NCBI GenBank assembly: GCA_030685235.1
Contig: MU839127.1
Coordinates: 248,001 to 312,000 of the forward strand
DNA: 64,000 nucleotides
Origin: Copromyces sp. CBS 386.78
Taxonomy: Eukaryota > Ascomycota > Sordariomycetes > Sordariales > Sordariaceae
Direction: 5' to 3'
The notes below the pieces were generated by a model. That model was not told where the DNA came from. It did not search any database and saw only the letters and a program-made list of their open reading frames with translations. Of this stretch, positions 58,754-64,000 are shown in pieces; positions within the stretch are counted from its first letter, which is position 1; every line of letters starts with the position of its first letter. A program made the translations under genes and the position numbers.

Positions 58754-61700
58754 ATGTCTCGGTCGTCCGGTGCGAGTTTCGCTCAGTTCTTCCCTGCCGC
58801 TCCGCGGGCTGCCAGGGACAGAGCCACGGAGCGGGAGCGGGCAAGAATGAGAGCGCAAGCTTCTCCGCCCACGCAGCCAGTTGACACGAACGGTCATCGC
58901 ACTCCCTTGTCCTCATTCACTTCCAACCGATCTGATGACGGAGCCAGTCCTGGCCGCTCACACATAACCTCTCTCAATCACAGCTCATCCGCCGGTGCTG
59001 ACGCTACCCGCCCTCCGCTTGAAGACTCCGAGTCGCTGCCCGGCGACACGCTAAACACAGTTGGCTCTGCAAGCTCGCATGCGAGCACAAGCTCATCCAT
59101 CTTCAGTTCCTCTACGCGACAGCCCGCCATGGCCTCAGCTCCAGTGAGGAACTCTCACACTCACAACTCCAACACCCCTCTCACAACCGCCGACTCACCG
59201 TCATCCTTATATCTCTCTACATCCCTTGATGCGAAGCCGCACTCCGTCTCGCCCCATCATGCCGACAAGCAAAACGGCCTGCCACCGACACTCAATGGCT
59301 CGGCTACTGAGTTCCTCGTCCCTCTACCTGACGGTACCGAACGTGTCCCTCTCCGCGACCCTAGTCGCTCCGTCTTGTGCACCATATGCACATATGATCC
59401 TCTCCTGGACAAGAAGCTCTCGAGCTCCGAAAGGAAAAAGGCGAAACCAATATATAAGGATTATGGCTTGGTACGTACACTGAACACGTCGGCGTGGAAG
59501 GGGGGGCGTCATCTTTGTAAATTATCTGGCTAATACTGCTTATAGAACGATGAAGATGACGCTCCCCCTTCAGATCCACGCCTGGCGCACGGCGGGAAAC
59601 TCAGCTACATCAACGTCAACTTTCACCTCCCCAAAGCCCAATTGATTGATGCGCCGAGCAACCTGAAGCCCTACCCATATGACCCTAAAACCTCCTGTGG
59701 CCCCGGGCCCCCAGTCCAAATTCTAGTGAGAGGCTTCAATCCCTTGATCGCCTTCACAAAGGTCACTACCATATTCGCATCGTTCGGCGACATTGCGGAA
59801 AGCAGCAACAAGATGCATCCAGAGACGGGAAGCTATCTCGGCTTCGCAACGATCCGATACAAAGATTCGAAACCAACTCCGTCGCGACCCGTGCCTGTTC
59901 CTGCTCATCAGGCTGCCAGGAGAGCTGTCCGAGGAATGCACGGGAGGAGGGTAGAGGCCAACCAAGTCCGCGTCGAGTTCGACCCCGAAGGCCGAAAGAG
60001 CAAGGCATTGATGGAGGCTGTTCTTAAAAAGAGCAGGGAAACATCGCAACCCCCAAGCGCTGCCTACAAGATTCCTACCGGACCTAGACCAAGAGCTGGG
60101 GAGATTATCCCCGGACCTCCGCCAACGGCCCCCAAAGGTCCAGCAGCGCACCGAACCCTCGGAGGCTCCGAGGCCGGCTGGACATCAACCAAGCCTCGAC
60201 ATCCCAGCATAATTGAAAATGAACCGATCGTCAATCACATCAAGAGCGAGCCGTATATTTTCGTGGCGCACGATTACGTCCCAGTAATGCCGACAACTGT
60301 GGCTCATATGAAGAAGCGGCTCAAGCAGTATGGGTTTGATGACATTCGTGCGGATAGAACGGGCTACTACATTATCTTCCGCGATTCCCATTATGGCCGA
60401 GACGAAGCAAGCAAGTGCTATAATTCTGCCAACGACACAGCGTTCTTTACATACAGCATGGTCATGGAGCTTTACCTTTTCGGCACGGTAGGCAAAAGCT
60501 CAAGGACCTCTGAGGACCATCGCAGACACAGCCACAGTTCAGAGAAAAGGCCGCCACCCGAGCACCGACAACGTGATGATCAAGATCGGCGTCGTCGTGA
60601 TGAAGAGGCGGACATCGAGGAGGAGAAGAAGCAACGGGCCAAGAACCTCGATCCAGTTAAGGAGGCTGCCGAAGTAATACGACGAGAAATGACGGAGCAT
60701 CTACTCAAGACCATCCGTACCAAGATCACCCTTCCCGCAGTCTTCGACTACCTTAACCCGGTCAATCATGCTGCGAAGCGCCGAAAGCTTAACATTGATG
60801 ACTCTCACAGTGGTACAATTCCATCGATTGTCTTCGATGATTCTGAAGGCAGATCTTCTCCAGTTGGTACTCCGAACTCGAGGGCCGACCCAATCGAGAG
60901 GCGTACGGCACGCGCTGATGTTTCAACATTACGGGTCCGAAAGCTGAAGAGCAGGGGAGTGAATGCTCGAAAACACGGATTCAATGATCCGTTTGCGCGA
61001 GCACGACCCACACAACGAGTAGATCTTCGGTCGCTGCATCATCGTCTTAACTCCGATAGTGACGATGATTCTGACGATGGTGCGGATAACCGATATTCTA
61101 TGATCCGGGACACAGAGGAACCGGAGTCTCGCCCAAGGAGTCGTATGAGTTCGGAGGAAGACCGGAACAAAGAGGAAACCGGATCCTGGGTTGCTGGTGA
61201 AGACGATTCAATGACGGAGGCCAGCTTCGCTCTTAACGATACATCAGCCCTGCTAAAGAAGCGAAAATTGGACCTTCCGGTGGAAGCGGCTATCAAGCGG
61301 CAGAAGAAAGCTGAGGAGCTCTTCGAGGCGACTATCGCCCCCATCGAAACCGAGCTGCCTTCAAAGGAGCAGGCTGTGGAGTCTGCTACCCTGCCAGGCA
61401 CCGAAGCTCCATTGGATAGCCTACCTGACGCCGACGTTAAAGCCGAACCGGCAGAGGACAAGGACACTGAGGACTCGCGGCTGCCAACCCCTCAACCGGA
61501 CATCACAAAACCGAAGAAGAAGGGCAAAACCAAGAAGAAATCCAAAAAGCAGATCTTTGAGGAGCGTGAGGCGCTCAAGAAGCAGCAACAGGAGATATAC
61601 GAGAGAGAGGCTCTGCGGGCCGCCGGGATTGAAGACATTGAAGCTACTCCGGACGCTGAAGCGAAATCCCAGGCTGGTGAACCCGAAGCTGTACCTGAAC

Positions 61701-62837
61701 CTGAACTCGAACAAGGGGAAGCCCCGGAGGCTCCTGCGACAGAAAGCAAACCCGATCTGGATCCTGAGTTGTACCCATCGGAGGCAGTTAACGCTCTCGT
61801 CCTACCCAAGGATTTCCATTTGGATATTGGAACCCTGAAACTGGTGCCATTACAGGGTGAGGATGGGCCAAATACCCAGAGGCTCCAAAAGAAGTTTGGT
61901 AACGGTAAGCTTGAGTGCGATGCTGAGCTGTGGCTCTGGAAACGGAATAGGATCCGGCAACTCAACTCGGAGGATGGGTCAACGGATAAACCTGTCGGAA
62001 TCGGCGGTTATTATGTGCCCAATCCGACTGGATGTGCCAGGACCGAGGGTGTCAAGAAGATTCTCAACTCTGAGAAGTCCAAATATCTTCCCCATCATAT
62101 CAAGGTTAAAAAGGCCAGAGAAGAGCGGGAAAAGAATGCCAAGAACGGGAACATCAACTCTGTTGCCGCCGCCGCAGAGGCAGCCAGGCTCGCAGCAGAT
62201 AGCCTGGTAGCCAAGGGTAATTCGCGTGCCAATCGTGTCAACAACCGCCGATACGTTGCGGAGATCAACGATCAGCGGAAGAACTTTGGGCAAGATTCGG
62301 ATGTCTTGCGTTTCAACCAGCTTAAGAAGCGAAAGAAGCCAGTGAAATTTGCTCGGTCCGCCATTCATAACTGGGGTCTCTACGCAATGGAGAACATCAA
62401 CAAGGATGACATGATCATCGAGTACGTTGGTGAGGAAGTCCGACAGCAGATCGCCGAACTTCGCGAAGCAAGATACCTCAAGAGCGGCATCGGTAGCAGC
62501 TACCTCTTCCGCATCGACGATAACACCGTTATTGATGCGACGAAGAAGGGCGGCATTGCCCGATTCATCAACCACAGCTGCATGCCCAATTGTACGGCCA
62601 AGATCATCAAGGTGGAAGGGAGCAAGCGCATCGTTATCTATGCGCTGCGCGACATTGCTCAGAGTAAGTCTCCTCTTGTGGTAGAAAGCAGCATGATATG
62701 CAGTGACAGTTTGAGCTAACGGGAGGGTTATAGACGAAGAGTTGACATACGACTACAAGTTCGAGCGCGAGATCGGAAGCACGGATCGTATCCCCTGCTT
62801 GTGCGGAACAGCAGCATGCAAGGGTTTCCTCAACTGA
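58754..62837 (+). CDS. set-1: SET1, histone H3 lysine-4 methyltransferase (COMPASS)
   Basis: Exons 58754-59470, 59546-62663 and 62734-62837 give 1312 aa. It is the catalytic subunit of COMPASS, which mono- to trimethylates H3K4 on active genes. Order: a Ser/Thr-rich disordered N-terminus (~1-240); an RRM (~298-390, [22 protein letters not shown]); the SET-associated second RRM (~470-550, [13 protein letters not shown]); a charged middle; the N-SET region (~1000-1160, [30 protein letters not shown]); the SET domain (~1168-1290) with [27 protein letters not shown] and, formed only by the last splice, [11 protein letters not shown]; and the post-[16 protein letters not shown]. All catalytic and zinc residues expected of the family are present. 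The last intron (62664-62733) has a GTAAGT donor. Confidence 0.97.
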
Positions 62838-64000
62838 TCGAGTCCACATGCGATGCGCTTGGTAGAGGAACAACAGCTCCGGATGCTTTGGATGCTGAGC
62901 CTTCCTCACGATGGGGAGGTCGATCGACTGGACACGACAAGCAGCAAGGCGGTAGAAGATAGATGGATGGTGTCAAGAACAGGTCGGTTTGGTATGGGCA
63001 ACAAAGCGGGTTGATGTCTCCTTTCTTTACCTCTTATGGGTTGCACTTCTTTCCTGGTTATGCTTATCTCTTCCTCACGAGCGGACAATTAATCACAGGT
63101 TATCCTGCCATGCTTTGGCTATCATCGTTGGCATTCGTTTTTATTTTCTTTCGTGGCCATCCGGAAGGTGGTTGTACGGCACGCGTCCAAACTCGCAGCA
63201 ACCTTTCTCCCTATATACCGTGTGCACGTTTTTGAAAGGATCATCTTGTTATCTGGGACAGGCCTTGAAAAGCGGGCGAATGGAAGGGCCTGGACGGTTC
63301 TTGAAAATGGGTTTCATATGCTTTCCCTCTACTTGTACTTCGCTGCTTGGGGTGCCACTTGCCTTGGTCAAATTTGGGGATGTCTGTCACGGTGTTTTTG
63401 GCGTTCGTTAGAGGATATGTTGGGGGTTTGGTATTATGGGGACGGTATCTGGCTATGATTTGGGATGGTTGAAACAAAGTTGGTTCCCCAAGGGAGATGG
63501 CACGGGCAAGAGATATTATGGGCGACAGGTTCAAGGTTATGGCTCTTCCATCGGTATACTTCAGTCCCTTGCTCGGAGGACGTGAGAGGTCAGGCTAAGT
63601 AAGCGGTCGATCCTTTTCAACTTCATGATGCTGGTCTATATAGACCTGGCTTAATCCACATGGAGTTGACCGTCAGACATAAGAGGGAAACGGGTAACAA
63701 AATATGGTTTCAGGCAGAGACAAGAGGTTATTTAGTAGATGGGTTGCCCGTTAACGACGACAGGTCGCGTAATAGGGCCACTTGAAATATCTGAATACGC
63801 ATATGTTACCTTATCCTAGACCATGCCATTGCTCCCAAATTGTTACCAGGTTGATTTACTGCTCATCAAGCGAAGTCTAGTTCATAGACATTCTGTGTTC
63901 CTGATGAGGTGGGAATGTCGGACGTTGGACTGCGGTTCACCCCTTTTTACTTGGCTGGACGGGGGTCCTCAAAAACAGGGGGGCTTGTTTACTTTTACCT
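62838..64000. other. 3' flank of SET1 to the end of the window
   Basis: About 1.16 kb with the SET1 3' UTR and further non-coding DNA. I see no start, end or exon of another gene. Confidence 0.5.

Overview
The window is nuclear DNA of a filamentous ascomycete of the Sordariales, close to Neurospora or Sordaria. Genes carry several short introns (about 50-250 nt) with GTRWGT donors, CTRAY branch points and YAG acceptors. Leaders are pyrimidine-rich, intergenic spaces are long, and tRNA genes stand alone. The NADP-glutamate dehydrogenase at 28574-30062 matches what I recall of Neurospora crassa AM almost residue for residue, including two small introns. Its neighbour at 37355-41710 is the SSD1 homologue GUL-1. 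From memory, am and gul-1 are linked on N. crassa linkage group V, so the block looks syntenic. A handful of residues in the dehydrogenase differ from my recollection of N. crassa, so a relative is likelier than N. crassa itself.

Layout, left to right: the 3' end of the eIF2alpha kinase GCN2/CPC-3 (2-1876, +); the ubiquitin-conjugating enzyme CDC34 (3718-4583, +); a UBA/UIM protein with a degenerate deubiquitinase fold (6173-9826, +, interrupted by an in-frame TAG); tRNA-Val(CAC) (10435-10507, +); GET4 (11119-12234, +); a glutamine-rich unknown protein (12568-13533, -); the DNA polymerase delta catalytic subunit (14317-17745, +); and a GMC oxidoreductase fused to an alpha/beta hydrolase (18350-22725, -). 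A stretch of about 5.8 kb without genes follows, holding a 33-bp inverted-repeat element.

Next come am/GDH (28574-30062, -), 4 kb of upstream DNA with a CCAAT/GATA cluster, a secreted ferritin-like protein (34053-35088, -) and gul-1 (37355-41710, -). About 3.3 kb of non-coding DNA then carries a hAT-like non-autonomous transposon with an 8-bp target duplication (42682-43397). The right third is denser: GLE1 (+), a syntaxin-6/TLG1 Qc-SNARE (-), an ER cyclophilin (+), TRM112 (+), BIG1 (-), RRP17/NOL12 (+), tropomyosin (-), a D-box-bearing unknown protein (+) and the histone H3K4 methyltransferase SET1 (+).

Most genes are housekeeping: translation control, ubiquitin, replication, membrane insertion and traffic, mRNA export, rRNA processing, actin and chromatin. 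I see no operon-like or biosynthetic cluster. The most interesting points are: a cyclophilin whose last intron switches between an HVEL ER-retention tail and a membrane anchor; a 155-codon open frame continuing past a single TAG in the UIM gene; a polymerase delta CysA motif lacking its fourth cysteine; the oxidase-hydrolase fusion with a cysteine nucleophile; and the hAT-like element.
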